Below are positions 30,481-39,642 of a stretch of 40,743 nt of DNA, piece after piece. The position numbers and the translations under genes were made by a program. How positions within the stretch are numbered: position 1 is the first letter of the stretch; each line of letters begins with the position of its first letter. The DNA lies in NCBI GenBank assembly GCA_947644365.1, contig CANRYZ010000011.1, positions 1-40,743 on the forward strand, in the 5' to 3' direction. The notes under the pieces were generated by a model. The model saw only the letters and a list, made by a program, of their open reading frames with translations, ran no database searches and had not been told where the DNA came from. The stretch comes from an uncultured Oscillibacter sp. GTDB lineage: Bacteria; Bacillota; Clostridia; Oscillospirales; Oscillospiraceae.

Positions 30481-31776
30481 ATGAAGAGATTTCTTGCGCT
30501 GCTGCTGGCCCTGGTTATGACGATGGCCCTGGTGGCCTGCGGCGGCAAAAAAGACACCCCCCCTGCCGACACTACCCCTCCCGCGGGCACCAACGAGCCC
30601 GCTCCCGCCCCCGAGCCCTCCGCTGAGAAGGTCGCCCTCAACGTCATCGCCGCCCAGTACGGCGACCTGACCAAGGACTGGTGGGCCGACTTCCAGAACG
30701 ATTTCAACGGCAGCCATGACGACATCGACCTGACCGTGGAGGTCGTCTCCTGGAACGACATCTACACCGTGGTCAACACCCGCCTCTCCGGCAACAATCC
30801 CCCCGACATCCTGAACATCGACACCTTCGCCGACTATCAGGCCGACGATCTGCTCCGCCCCATTCAGGACTTTGTCTCCGATGAGACCTACGCCAAGTTC
30901 TATCCCGCCTTCCTGGAGCAGTCCAACATCGACGGCACCATCTGGGCCATCCCCGACCTGGCCTCCGCCCGCGCCATGTACTACAACGCGGACATCCTGG
31001 AGGCCGCCGGCGCGGCGGTCCCCACCACCTGGGCCGAGCTGAAGGACGCCTGCCAGAAGATCAAGGCCTATGACTCCAGCATCTATCCCTGGGGCGTGGA
31101 TATGACCACCGACGAGGGCCAGGCCTGCTTCGCCTATTACTCCTGGACCAACGGCGGCGACTTCACCGACGCCGACGGCAACTGGACCCTGAACACCCCC
31201 GAGAACGTGGAGGCTGTTGAGTACATCATCGGTCTGGTCAAGGACGGCCTGACCAACACCGACCCCGCCAACGAGACCCGTTACGACCTGCAGGAGCTGT
31301 TCGCCAGCGGCAAGCTGGCCATGATGATCGGCCCCAACCAGATCACCAACTACGTCGAGGGCAAGGACAACCCCATCAACTTCGGCATCGCCTCCATCCC
31401 CGCCAACGAGGGCAAGGAGACCTCCTCCGTGGGCGTTATGGACCGGTTCATGGTGTTTGACAAAGAGGACACCGACGACAAGGTCGACGCCATCAAGGAG
31501 TTCTTCGACTACTTCTATGAGGATACCCGTTACTCCGACTGGGTCATCATGGAGACCTTCCTGCCCGCTACCAAGACCGGCGGCGAGATCATGGCCGCCG
31601 CCGACCCCGACGCCGCCAGCTGGATCGAGATTGTTGGCTCCGCCAAGTTCTATCCCACCGCCAAGGCCGAGTGGGCCGACGTGAAGCAGGGCGTCATCGA
31701 TGTCGAGCAGCACGCGCTGCTGGGCGGCGATGTGGGCGAGCTGCTGGAGACCCTCCAGGCCAGCCTCCCCAACTGA
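30481..31776 (+). CDS. ABC sugar transporter, substrate-binding lipoprotein
   Basis: This 431-residue family-1 extracellular solute-binding protein has a lipoprotein signal MKRFLALLLALVMTMALVAC, with the lipid-bearing C20. A Pro/Thr/Glu-rich tether (about 24-48) and the binding domain follow, including NPPDILNIDTF, GTIWAIPDLAS, and MMIGPNQITNY. It is anchored outside the membrane and delivers a sugar to the two permeases encoded next. I start at ATG 30481, behind AGAGGAG at 8 nt; an in-frame ATG 108 nt upstream gives no signal peptide. Neighbouring nagA/nagB suggest an amino sugar or a HexNAc-containing oligosaccharide as ligand. Its codons are unusually uniform, typical of a highly expressed gene. 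Confidence 0.95.
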   Translation: MKRFLALLLALVMTMALVACGGKKDTPPADTTPPAGTNEPAPAPEPSAEKVALNVIAAQYGDLTKDWWADFQNDFNGSHDDIDLTVEVVSWNDIYTVVNTRLSGNNPPDILNIDTFADYQADDLLRPIQDFVSDETYAKFYPAFLEQSNIDGTIWAIPDLASARAMYYNADILEAAGAAVPTTWAELKDACQKIKAYDSSIYPWGVDMTTDEGQACFAYYSWTNGGDFTDADGNWTLNTPENVEAVEYIIGLVKDGLTNTDPANETRYDLQELFASGKLAMMIGPNQITNYVEGKDNPINFGIASIPANEGKETSSVGVMDRFMVFDKEDTDDKVDAIKEFFDYFYEDTRYSDWVIMETFLPATKTGGEIMAAADPDAASWIEIVGSAKFYPTAKAEWADVKQGVIDVEQHALLGGDVGELLETLQASLPN

Positions 31777-31813
31777 AACCGGCCGTAAATATCTGAGATA
31801 GAAAAACGCACAG

Positions 31814-31846
31814 CCGCGGGCCGGGCCGGCTTGGTCCGGCCCGCGG
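31814..31846 (+). repeat. GC-rich hairpin between binding protein and permease genes
   Basis: Arms CCGCGGGCCGG (31814-31824) and CCGGCCCGCGG (31836-31846) enclose an 11-nt loop, with no T tract. A stem here commonly protects the binding-protein mRNA and lowers permease expression in sugar ABC operons. Confidence 0.6.
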
Positions 31847-31931
31847 TCTCTTCCAGCCGTTTTCCGGGGACAGGGGCGCCCCGTCTCCGGAAAGCGGCCG
31901 GAAGGCAAGAGATTGATAGGGAGGTGTCTCT

Positions 31932-32885
31932 GTGAGCACAGCGACCAAATCTGCTCCCGCGGGCGAGAGACTGCCCGCGCAGAAGAATCCCGGCAGCTCC
32001 GGGAAGAAGCTGTTCCGGAAGGTGGAGCCCTATATCTGGATCGCGCCCAGCGTGATTCTGATGGCGGTGTTCATCCTGGTACCCATTCTGTCCGTGTTCC
32101 AGATGGCCACGAGCGACGTCAGCCGGGCGGGCAAGATCAAGGGGTTCAACGGCGTTGACAACTTTGTTAAGGTCATCAACAACCCCTCCTTCAGCCTGGT
32201 TTTGAAGAACACCATCGTGTGGACCATTGCGGTGGTGGTGATCTCCACCGTGCTGGGCTTCATGCTGGCCCTGGTGCTGAACAACAAATTCCGGGGCCGG
32301 AAGGTGGCCCGGGCCATCGTGGTCTTCCCCTGGGCTACCACCTTGGTCATCCAGGCCAGCGCCTGGGACTTCATCATCAACACCGACTACGGCACCCTGA
32401 ACACCCTTCTGATGAAGATCGGCCTCATCAGCGCCCCGGTGAATTGGACCCCCACGCCGGAGGCCTACTTCGCCTGGGAGATCGCCTGCGGCATCTTCGT
32501 CACCATTCCCTTTGTCACTTTCTGCGTCCTCTCCGGCCTCCAGAGCATCGACGCCTCCTACTATGAGGCCGCCACCGTGGACGGGGCGGGCTACTTCCAG
32601 AAGCTGTTCAGCATCACCCTGCCCCTGGTGAAGTCGTCTTTGACGGTGGCCACGGTGCTGAACATCATCTACGTGTTCAACTCCTTCCCCATCATCTGGA
32701 CCATGACCAAGGGCGACCCGGCCAACCACACGGACACCCTGGTCACCTACCTCTACAAGCTGGCCTTCTACAACGGCAAGCAGGGCGAGGCCTCCGCCGT
32801 CTCGGTCATCGGCTTCGTCATCCTGCTGATCTGCGCCAGCGTCTACATGATCTACACCCTGCGGAAAGGAGATGAGGACCTGTGA
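31932..32885 (+). CDS. ABC sugar transporter permease 1 (MalF-type)
   Basis: This 317-residue inner-membrane permease has about six helices after a 28-residue basic cytoplasmic lead. The ATPase-contacting EAA loop reads EAATVDGAGYFQKLFSITLPL. The GTG start is preceded by GGGAGGTG at 5 nt. It overlaps the next permease gene by 4 nt (GTGA), so the two are translated together and form the heterodimeric channel. It belongs to the carbohydrate-uptake-1 type, consistent with the MsmK-like ATPase further down. Confidence 0.95.
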   Translation: MSTATKSAPAGERLPAQKNPGSSGKKLFRKVEPYIWIAPSVILMAVFILVPILSVFQMATSDVSRAGKIKGFNGVDNFVKVINNPSFSLVLKNTIVWTIAVVVISTVLGFMLALVLNNKFRGRKVARAIVVFPWATTLVIQASAWDFIINTDYGTLNTLLMKIGLISAPVNWTPTPEAYFAWEIACGIFVTIPFVTFCVLSGLQSIDASYYEAATVDGAGYFQKLFSITLPLVKSSLTVATVLNIIYVFNSFPIIWTMTKGDPANHTDTLVTYLYKLAFYNGKQGEASAVSVIGFVILLICASVYMIYTLRKGDEDL

Positions 32886-33748
32886 GCGAGCCCAATACCG
32901 CCTTGAAAAAACCGGTCTCCGTGAAAAAGGTCATTCTGCGCCTTCTGCTGTACTTCGTGGTGCTGGACGTGTGCATCATCACTCTGTACCCGTACTTCGC
33001 CATGCTCTGTACGGCCCTGAAAAGCCGGGCGGAGATCTTCTCGCCCAACGGCACCGTCCTGCCCATTACGGCCCTGTGGTCCAACTTCATCGACATCTGG
33101 AGCCGGGCCCCCATGGCCAGGTACATGCTCAACTCCGTCCTCATCGCCGGCGGGTCCACCATCATCGCCATGCTCTGCGGCATTCCCGCCGCCTACGCCC
33201 TGGCCCGCATGAAGTTCAAGGGGCAGACCGCGTTTTTGGGCGTTATCATCGTCTCTCAGATGTTCGCGCCGGTGGTGCTGCTGATCGGCATCTACAAGGT
33301 CATGCTCTCCATGGGCCTGACGGACAGCATCCTGGGACTGATCTTCATCAACGCCGCCTTCAACCAGGCCTTTACCGTCTGGCTCCTGCGGGGCACCTTT
33401 ATGGGGATCTCCGCGGAGATGGAGCAGGCCGCCACCATCGACGGCTGCACCCGGGTCCAGTCCATGATGAAGGTGCTGCTGCCTGTGGCGGCCCCGGGCA
33501 TCGTGACCACGCTGATCTTCATCTTTATCAACGCCTGGAACGAGTACACCGTGGCGCTGTGCCTGATTTCCACCGACGGCTTCAAGCCGCTGACCGTGGG
33601 CATCAACACCTTCAACGGCTACAACATCATTGAGTGGCAGTACCTCTTCGCTGCCTCCATCTTCGCCATTATCCCGGTGGTCATCCTCTTCATGTGCATC
33701 GAGAAGAACCTGGTCAGCGGCCTGGCCTCCGGCGGCGTGAAGGGATAA
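32882..33748 (+). CDS. ABC sugar transporter permease 2 (MalG-type)
   Basis: This 288-residue membrane protein has six predicted helices. The EAA loop is EQAATIDGCTRVQSMMKVLLP. The N-terminal region contains the YFAMLCTALKSRAEIF segment common to MalG/MsmG permeases. It starts with GTG inside the stop codon region of permease 1 (4-nt overlap). No ATPase gene follows directly; msmK lies 2.3 kb downstream after nagB and nagA. Confidence 0.95.
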   Translation: MSEPNTALKKPVSVKKVILRLLLYFVVLDVCIITLYPYFAMLCTALKSRAEIFSPNGTVLPITALWSNFIDIWSRAPMARYMLNSVLIAGGSTIIAMLCGIPAAYALARMKFKGQTAFLGVIIVSQMFAPVVLLIGIYKVMLSMGLTDSILGLIFINAAFNQAFTVWLLRGTFMGISAEMEQAATIDGCTRVQSMMKVLLPVAAPGIVTTLIFIFINAWNEYTVALCLISTDGFKPLTVGINTFNGYNIIEWQYLFAASIFAIIPVVILFMCIEKNLVSGLASGGVKG

Positions 33749-33755
33749 GCCGTCT

Positions 33756-33795
33756 GCTCCCGGGGCGCGGAATGTTTCGCGGGCATACCGGGAGC
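33756..33795 (+). repeat. Hairpin between permease 2 and nagB
   Basis: GCTCCCGG (33756-33763) and CCGGGAGC (33788-33795) bracket a smaller CGCG/CGCG dyad. It is not followed by T residues, so it is more likely an mRNA processing or stabilising element than a terminator. Confidence 0.45.
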
Positions 33796-33871
33796 TGTGA
33801 AAAATACTCTTGCCGGGGCATACTGCCAATATGCCTTGAAGGATAGGAAAACAGGAAAGGAAGATGCTGTT

Positions 33872-34624
33872 ATGAGAATTTACTGCGAGAAGGACTACGA
33901 CGCCATGAGCCGCCGGGCCGCCAACCTGATCTCCGCCGAGGTCATCCGCCGCCCGGACTGCGTGCTGGGCCTTGCCACCGGCTCCACGCCGGTGGGGACC
34001 TACAAGCAGCTGGTGGCCTGGCACCAGCGGGGGGATTTCAGCTTCAAGGAGGTCCGCTCCGTGAACCTGGACGAGTACAAGGGCCTGGCCCCGGACCACG
34101 ACCAGAGCTACCGCTATTTCATGCAGAGCCACTTCTTTGACCACATCGACATCCGCCCGGAGAACACCTGGGTACCCGACGGCCTGGCGGAGGACGCCGC
34201 CGCTGAGTGCGCCCGGTACGACGAGCGCATCCGCTCCCTGGGCTACGCCGACCTCCAGCTGCTGGGCGTGGGCCGCAACGGCCACATCGGCTTCAACGAG
34301 CCCGGCGAGGACTTTATGAAGGCCACCCACGTGGTGGACCTGGCGGAGAGCACCATCGACGCCAACGCCCGCTTCTTTGCCAGCCGGGACGAAGTGCCCA
34401 AGCAGGCCTTCACCATGGGCATCGGCTGCATCATGGCCGCCCGCCGGGTGCTGCTGCTGGCCAGCGGCGCGGACAAGGCGGACGCCATCTACAACGCCGT
34501 CTGCGGGCCCATCACGCCCCGGTGCCCCGGCTCCATCCTCCAGCTCCACAACGACGTGGTGCTGGTGGGCGACGAGGCCGCCCTGGGCAAGCTGGTGGCC
34601 GCGGGGGTATGCGTATGCGGATAA
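33872..34624 (+). CDS. nagB: Glucosamine-6-phosphate deaminase
   Basis: This 250-residue cytoplasmic enzyme converts GlcN-6-P to fructose-6-P and ammonia. Motifs are GLATGSTPVGTY (phosphate loop, 33-44), NLDEYKGL with catalytic D67, and the active loop GRNGHIGFNEP with H138 and E143. I start at ATG 33872 (MRIYCEKDYDAMS) behind AGGAAAGGAAG. The nagA start lies within its last codons. With NagA it completes GlcNAc-6-P breakdown. Confidence 0.96.
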   Translation: MRIYCEKDYDAMSRRAANLISAEVIRRPDCVLGLATGSTPVGTYKQLVAWHQRGDFSFKEVRSVNLDEYKGLAPDHDQSYRYFMQSHFFDHIDIRPENTWVPDGLAEDAAAECARYDERIRSLGYADLQLLGVGRNGHIGFNEPGEDFMKATHVVDLAESTIDANARFFASRDEVPKQAFTMGIGCIMAARRVLLLASGADKADAIYNAVCGPITPRCPGSILQLHNDVVLVGDEAALGKLVAAGVCVCG

Positions 34625-35748
34625 CCGGCGGCCAGGTCTTCGACCTGGAACAGGGCTTCACGGCCCGGGACGTGTGCACCGACGGCCCGCTGATCTCCCG
34701 GACCAGCGGCGGCGGGGAGACCCTGGACGCCTCCGGATGCTATGTGATCCCCGGCCTGGTGGACGTCCACTTCCACGGCTGCGTGGGCGAGGATTTCAGC
34801 GACGCCTCCCCCGAGGGGCTCCAGCGCATCGCGGACTTTGAGCTCAGCCAGGGCGTGACCTATCTCTGCCCCGCCGGCATGACGCTGCCCGAGGACCAGC
34901 TGACGGCCATCTGCAAAACCACCGCCGCCCACCGGAGGAAGAACGCCGGCGGCGCGGAGGTGGTGGGCGCCCACCTGGAGGGACCCTTCCTGTGCATGGC
35001 CAAGAAGGGCGCCCAGAACGGGGCCTTTCTCCACGACCCGGACGCGGCCATGCTCCGGCGCCTCCAGGAGGCGGCGGAGGGCTGTGTGAAGCTGGTGACC
35101 CTGGCTCCCGAGCAGCCCGGCTCCCTTGCGTTTATCCGGGCCGCCAGGGAGATGGGCATCCACGTCTCCGTGGGCCACACTGTGGCGGACTACGAGACCG
35201 CCAGGGCCGCCTTCGAGGCGGGGGCCGACCACGCCACCCATCTCTTCAACGCCATGCCGCCTCTGGCCCACCGGGACCCCGGCGTTATCGGCGCGGCCTA
35301 TGAGGTCCCCTCCGTCCAGCCGGAGCTGATCTGCGACGGCATCCACATCCACCCGGCGGTGGTGCGCCTGACCTTTGGGCTCTTCGGCAGGGAGCGGATG
35401 ATCATCATCTCCGACTCTCTCCGGGCCACGGGTATGCCCGACGGGGAGTATCCCTTCGGCGGCCAGATGATCGAGGTCCACGGCAACCGGGCCACCATCC
35501 TGGGCCACCCGGAGACCCTGGCGGGCTCCGTCACCAGTCTGATGGGCTGCCTGCGCCAGGCCGCCGCCTTCGGCATCCCCCTGGCGGACGCGGTGCGGGC
35601 CTGCACCTACAATCCGGCCCGGTCCATCGGCATTGAGGACCGGACGGGCACCCTGGACGCGGACAAGGAGGCCAGCATCGTCCTGCTGGACCAGGCGGAC
35701 CTGTCCATTCGGGCCATCGTGTTCAAGGGCCAGGTCGTGAAGAGCTGA
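34615..35748 (+). CDS. nagA: N-acetylglucosamine-6-phosphate deacetylase
   Basis: This 377-residue amidohydrolase removes acetate from GlcNAc-6-P. Metal and catalytic sites are H52/H54 (VDVHFHG), E122 (GAHLEGPF), the VSVGHT and ATHLFNAMPPL histidines, and the aspartate in ISDSLRATG. I prefer ATG 34615 (7 nt after a GGGGG run) over 34609. Both overlap the end of nagB by about 10-16 nt, showing tight coupling. Its substrate must be a 6-phosphate, yet no GlcNAc-6-kinase or PTS is encoded in the window, so the route from NahK's 1-phosphate needs a mutase elsewhere. Confidence 0.95.
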   Translation: MRITGGQVFDLEQGFTARDVCTDGPLISRTSGGGETLDASGCYVIPGLVDVHFHGCVGEDFSDASPEGLQRIADFELSQGVTYLCPAGMTLPEDQLTAICKTTAAHRRKNAGGAEVVGAHLEGPFLCMAKKGAQNGAFLHDPDAAMLRRLQEAAEGCVKLVTLAPEQPGSLAFIRAAREMGIHVSVGHTVADYETARAAFEAGADHATHLFNAMPPLAHRDPGVIGAAYEVPSVQPELICDGIHIHPAVVRLTFGLFGRERMIIISDSLRATGMPDGEYPFGGQMIEVHGNRATILGHPETLAGSVTSLMGCLRQAAAFGIPLADAVRACTYNPARSIGIEDRTGTLDADKEASIVLLDQADLSIRAIVFKGQVVKS

Positions 35749-35772
35749 GAGCGTCCCGTGTTTGTTGGATAT

Positions 35773-35791
35773 GGCGGGCTCTCCCGCCTTT
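35773..35791 (+). terminator. Weak hairpin after nagA
   Basis: GGCGGG, CTCT, CCCGCC, then TTTCC: a short GC stem with a poor T tract 25 nt after nagA. It would end transcription only partially, letting msmK receive some read-through. The remaining spacer to msmK holds an isolated AAAGGAGG (35899-35906) with no ORF behind it. Confidence 0.4.
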
Positions 35792-36022
35792 CCATATAAA
35801 GACCTGTATCCGCAGGCTTCCGGACGGCCGCCTGTGAGTAGAGGCATCAAAACCAGGGCTGTGGCCTACTCCATTCCTATAGTCCACAGTACCAAACAAA
35901 AGGAGGAAAAACCGCCGCGGCTTGCGGTGCGGCAGTGTGGAGACCTGCCGTAAAGTCCTCGGGGCCGCGCGCCCCGGGACGAGATGGAGAGGGCGGAGGC
36001 CGCTCCATCAAAGCCGAAGTGT

Positions 36023-37213
<1,191 letters not shown>

Positions 37214-37225
37214 TTCAAAACGCGG

Positions 37226-37255
37226 AAGAGGAGCGGCGGAGCCGCTCCTCTTTTT
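37226..37255. terminator. Terminator between msmK and the SpoVAF-like gene
   Basis: AAGAGGAGCGGC / GCCGCTCCTCTT with a 3-nt loop, followed by TTTTT on the plus strand; convergent genes end on both sides. Confidence 0.93.
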
Positions 37256-37261
37256 GCGTAT

Positions 37262-38686
37262 TCAGGTGTTGTCCCGGCTGATGGGCTCCCGGATGAAGAG
37301 CCGCCGCAGGGCCGTGCCGTTGAAGGGGAGCAGGGGATAGAGATACCCCTTGCCCACCAGGGGCTTGGTGGTGGCCAGCAGGACCAGGATGCCCAGAATC
37401 CCCAGGCAGAAGCCCCACACGTCAAACGCCGCCGTGGCGATGAGCAGCGCCACCCGCAGCAGCTTGAAGGCGTAGCCGATCTCATAGCTGGGCTGGGCGA
37501 AGCTGGCCACGGATACGAAGGCCATATACACCAGCACCTCCGGCCCCAGCCACCCTGCCTGAACGGCGAAGTCGCCCAGGATCAGGGCCCCCAGCATGGA
37601 GAAGGAGTTGGACAGGGAGTCCGGCGTGTTCAGGGACGCCAGCTTCAGAACGTCCACCAGAAACTCCACCACCAGCAGCTGCCACAGAAGCCCCAGGGCC
37701 GCGGGTTCCGGGGAGGAGAGAAAGTCCAGCCACTGGGGAAGCCGCCCGGACTCCTTCACCATCAGGTACCAGGTGGGGGTGATGAGCAGGGAGATCAGGA
37801 AGACCACGATGCGCAGAAGCCGGAGGTAGGTGCCCACCAGCGGCGGGAAGTAAAACTCGTTGGCCTCCTGGGTGAAGTCGAAGAAGGTGGTGGGCAGGAT
37901 CATCACCGAGGGGGAGTTGTCCACCATCAGAATGATGTTCCCCTCCATGATGCTGGCGGCGGCGCTGTCCGGCCGCTCGGTATACCGCACCTTGGGAAAG
38001 GGGTTGTACCACTGTTTCCGCTTGGGGCGGATGGCCTCCGCCACGCTCTCCTGGGACATGATGAGGGAGTTGGCGTCAATGGCCTTCAGCTTGCTCCGGA
38101 TCTCCTCCAGCAGGCCCGGGTCCGCCTTGTCGTCCAGGTAGCACAGTACCGCGTCCGTGTGGGAGCGGCGGCCCACCTTCAACCCCTCCATGGTGAGATG
38201 GGGGTCCCGGATGCGGCGGCGCAGCAGCGCCATGTTGGGCACCACCGCCTCCACAAAGCCGTCGTGGGAGCCCCGGAGAACCTTGCCGTCCGGCGGCTCC
38301 TCCACGCCCCGGCTGGGGTAGCTCTTGGCGTCCATCAGCGCCGCGCCGGAGAGACCCTCCATCAGCAGCAGCGTCTTGCCCAGCAGCACGGAGGTGACGA
38401 TGTCCTCCCCGTTAAAGCTGACGTCCGTCTCCGAGAAGGTGATAAACCGGTCGGCGAACTGCTGCATCTCCGTGAGGGGTCCCACCTCTGTCTCCGTCAG
38501 GGCCAGCCAGAAGGCCCCCATGCGCTCCAGGATGTCGTCCTTGCCGTAACCGTCGATGACCCAGATCCTGGCCCGCCTTCCGCCGATGATGTAGTCCCGG
38601 CTCACCAGGTCGCAGCTGCGGCCCACGCCCAGGACCTCGTTGAAGCGGCGCACATTTTCCCTGTAGTTGTTTGACAGCTCTTCCAT
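37262..38686 (-). CDS. GerA-family spore germination protein, SpoVAF-like
   Basis: This 474-residue protein is an A-subunit of the GerA type. The soluble N-terminal half (about 1-285) contains TDVLCYLDD-type and SIMEGNIILMVDNSPSVMILPTTFFDF segments. Four to five membrane helices follow (about 290-440, including LRIVVFLISLLITPTWYL and VLVYMAFVSVASFAQPSYEIGYA). The start of the soluble part and the lack of adjacent gerB/gerC genes fit SpoVAF, which acts with the SpoVA channel in the spore inner membrane. GGAGGTAGAGC precedes the ATG. A sigma-G-like promoter lies upstream. A GerA receptor subunit without partners is the alternative. Confidence 0.9.
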   Translation of the reverse strand: MEELSNNYRENVRRFNEVLGVGRSCDLVSRDYIIGGRRARIWVIDGYGKDDILERMGAFWLALTETEVGPLTEMQQFADRFITFSETDVSFNGEDIVTSVLLGKTLLLMEGLSGAALMDAKSYPSRGVEEPPDGKVLRGSHDGFVEAVVPNMALLRRRIRDPHLTMEGLKVGRRSHTDAVLCYLDDKADPGLLEEIRSKLKAIDANSLIMSQESVAEAIRPKRKQWYNPFPKVRYTERPDSAAASIMEGNIILMVDNSPSVMILPTTFFDFTQEANEFYFPPLVGTYLRLLRIVVFLISLLITPTWYLMVKESGRLPQWLDFLSSPEPAALGLLWQLLVVEFLVDVLKLASLNTPDSLSNSFSMLGALILGDFAVQAGWLGPEVLVYMAFVSVASFAQPSYEIGYAFKLLRVALLIATAAFDVWGFCLGILGILVLLATTKPLVGKGYLYPLLPFNGTALRRLFIREPISRDNT

Positions 38687-38708
38687 GCTCTACCTCCGTT
38701 ACCAGCGG

Positions 38709-38729
38709 TTGACAAGGCGCCCTTGTCAA
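38709..38729 (-). promoter_or_regulatory. Palindrome in the 5' leader of the SpoVAF-like gene
   Basis: TTGACAAGG, CGC, CCTTGTCAA: 9-bp perfect arms with a 3-nt loop, about 20 nt before the ATG and downstream of the proposed promoter. It could be an operator or a leader hairpin that hides the ribosome site. Confidence 0.5.
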
Positions 38730-38745
38730 GCGCCGGTTATGGAGG

Positions 38746-38774
38746 TAGTATGCGCAGTCCCGGATACAATATCC
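38746..38774 (-). promoter_or_regulatory. Sigma-G-like (forespore) promoter of the SpoVAF-like gene
   Basis: On the minus strand GGATA, 17 bp, CATACTA matches the sigma-G pattern (gnATR-N17/18-CATnnTA). The start would be near 38740, about 55 nt before the ATG. Forespore expression is what the gene family predicts. Confidence 0.6.
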
Positions 38775-38833
38775 AGAAATTGCGGCGTGCGGCGAAAAGA
38801 CGGCGGGGCCGGCTTGCCGGCCCCGCCCCGGGA

Positions 38834-39016
38834 TCAATCCTCGATGCTGATGGCGCTGACGGGACAGCCGTCCCGGGCCTCCTGGGCGCTGTTCAGCTGG
38901 TTCTCCGGGACCTCGCCGCCGTGAGCCAGTCCGTCGTCCCCCATGGTGAAGCACACGGGACAGGTGCCGGCGCACAGGCCGCAGCCGATGCAGTTTTCGT
39001 TCACGGTTGCTCTCAT
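38834..39016 (-). CDS. Small single-cluster ferredoxin
   Basis: This 60-residue [4Fe-4S] electron carrier has Cys residues at 9, 12, 15, 19 and 51 (CIGCGLCAGTCP and GCPVSAI). C9, C12, C15 and C51 are the likely cluster ligands, as in one-cluster ferredoxins. It is small, acidic and cytoplasmic. AAGGAGG lies 7 nt before the ATG. A short hairpin with CGTTCCC arms (39039-39055) is in the leader. No partner oxidoreductase is adjacent, so its electron donor is not evident. Confidence 0.94.
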   Translation of the reverse strand: MRATVNENCIGCGLCAGTCPVCFTMGDDGLAHGGEVPENQLNSAQEARDGCPVSAISIED

Positions 39017-39170
39017 GGAAAAGCCTCCTTATGCGTTCCGTTCCCTGCGGGAACGTGCCTGCTTCCAGACCGCTCTAGTATCTCTCATTTTTCCGTTTTC
39101 AAACCGGGGGGAGCCGCTGGAAAGTAATCGGTTGCTTATGCAGATTGCCATTGGACCGGGGAGGTGTTTG

Positions 39171-39248
39171 GTGAAAATGTTGAAATTGCATAAAACTATT
39201 GACAAACGGCGGGAAATATTGTACAGTATAGACATAGGAAAGGAGTGA
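39171..39248 (+). pseudogene. Possible Spo0E-like remnant
   Basis: A GTG-initiated frame of 25 codons follows GGGGAGGTGTTTG and reads MKMLKLHKTIDKRREILYSI plus five residues before TGA. The IDKRREILYSID pattern resembles the first helix of Spo0E-like aspartyl-phosphatases (I-x-x-KR-x-x-L-x-x-x-I). A second-helix-like string, EVHEILKFPHRSE, lies 12 nt downstream of the stop but in another frame and behind a TAG. I read this as a decayed or shifted Spo0E-like gene, with low certainty; a chance match in a short frame is possible. Confidence 0.3.
39199..39227 (+). promoter_or_regulatory. Sigma-A-like promoter sequence without an intact gene behind it
   Basis: TTGACA (39199-39204), 17 bp, TACAGT (39222-39227). 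It overlaps the codons of the short Spo0E-like frame, so it could be coincidental. Downstream, AAAGGAG is 8 nt before ATG-GGC-TAG, a two-codon frame. Confidence 0.45.
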
Positions 39249-39537
39249 GTCCCATGGGCTAGGAAGTCCACGAGATCCTCAAATTCCCGCACCGTTCGGA
39301 ATCGAGAGCATTGAGCGCGCAAACTCCGGAAGATCCCCAAAGACGAAACACTCTCACTATGCTGAGCAGCACGAGACCGCTTTGGAAATATTCAAAGCAG
39401 CGATCTGCGTGTACCGATGTTTTATGGATTGGAGCATATCCCTGGGTTTCCCGATTCCCCTGTATTCCCGGCGTCCGAACGGTAATTCCGAAGCAATCTG
39501 GAGGTAGACATTTTGGAAAACCCGATTCACGTGTAGG
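39249..39537. other. Spacer with no recognisable gene
   Basis: The gap from the ferredoxin start (39016) to the gapA stop (39917) is about 900 bp. In this part I find only short overlapping frames on both strands with unlike-protein composition, lower GC than neighbouring genes, and no tRNA or known RNA motif. If the promoter at 39199 is active, a transcript of about 340 nt would end at the hairpin at 39538-39576. Confidence 0.5.
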
Positions 39538-39576
39538 CCCCCCATTCGCCGGTGGAGCGAGTGGGGGGTTGTGTTT
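39538..39576 (+). terminator. Terminator-like hairpin in the gene-free region
   Basis: CCCCCCATTCGC (39538-39549) pairs with GCGAGTGGGGGG (39557-39568) with one T-G wobble and a 7-nt loop; TTGTGTTTTG follows. A second, weaker hairpin with a run of seven T residues lies at 39593-39624. Confidence 0.7.
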
Positions 39577-39642
39577 TGCCCTTTGAGAGCGCGGACTGGA
39601 GCGGTTCCGGTCCGGTATTTTTTTGCCTATATAGTCAAAACA

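Noticed and set aside
35762-35953. Small plus-strand ORF between nagA and msmK (63 codons)
   Set aside because: No ribosome site at its start, no recognisable composition, and it covers the weak nagA hairpin. The AAAGGAGG at 35899 has no suitably spaced start codon.
39254-39586. Reading the TAG after ATG-GGC as pyrrolysine or suppressed stop
   Set aside because: The downstream frame has no protein-like composition beyond a dozen residues and no pyl genes are seen. A remnant is simpler.
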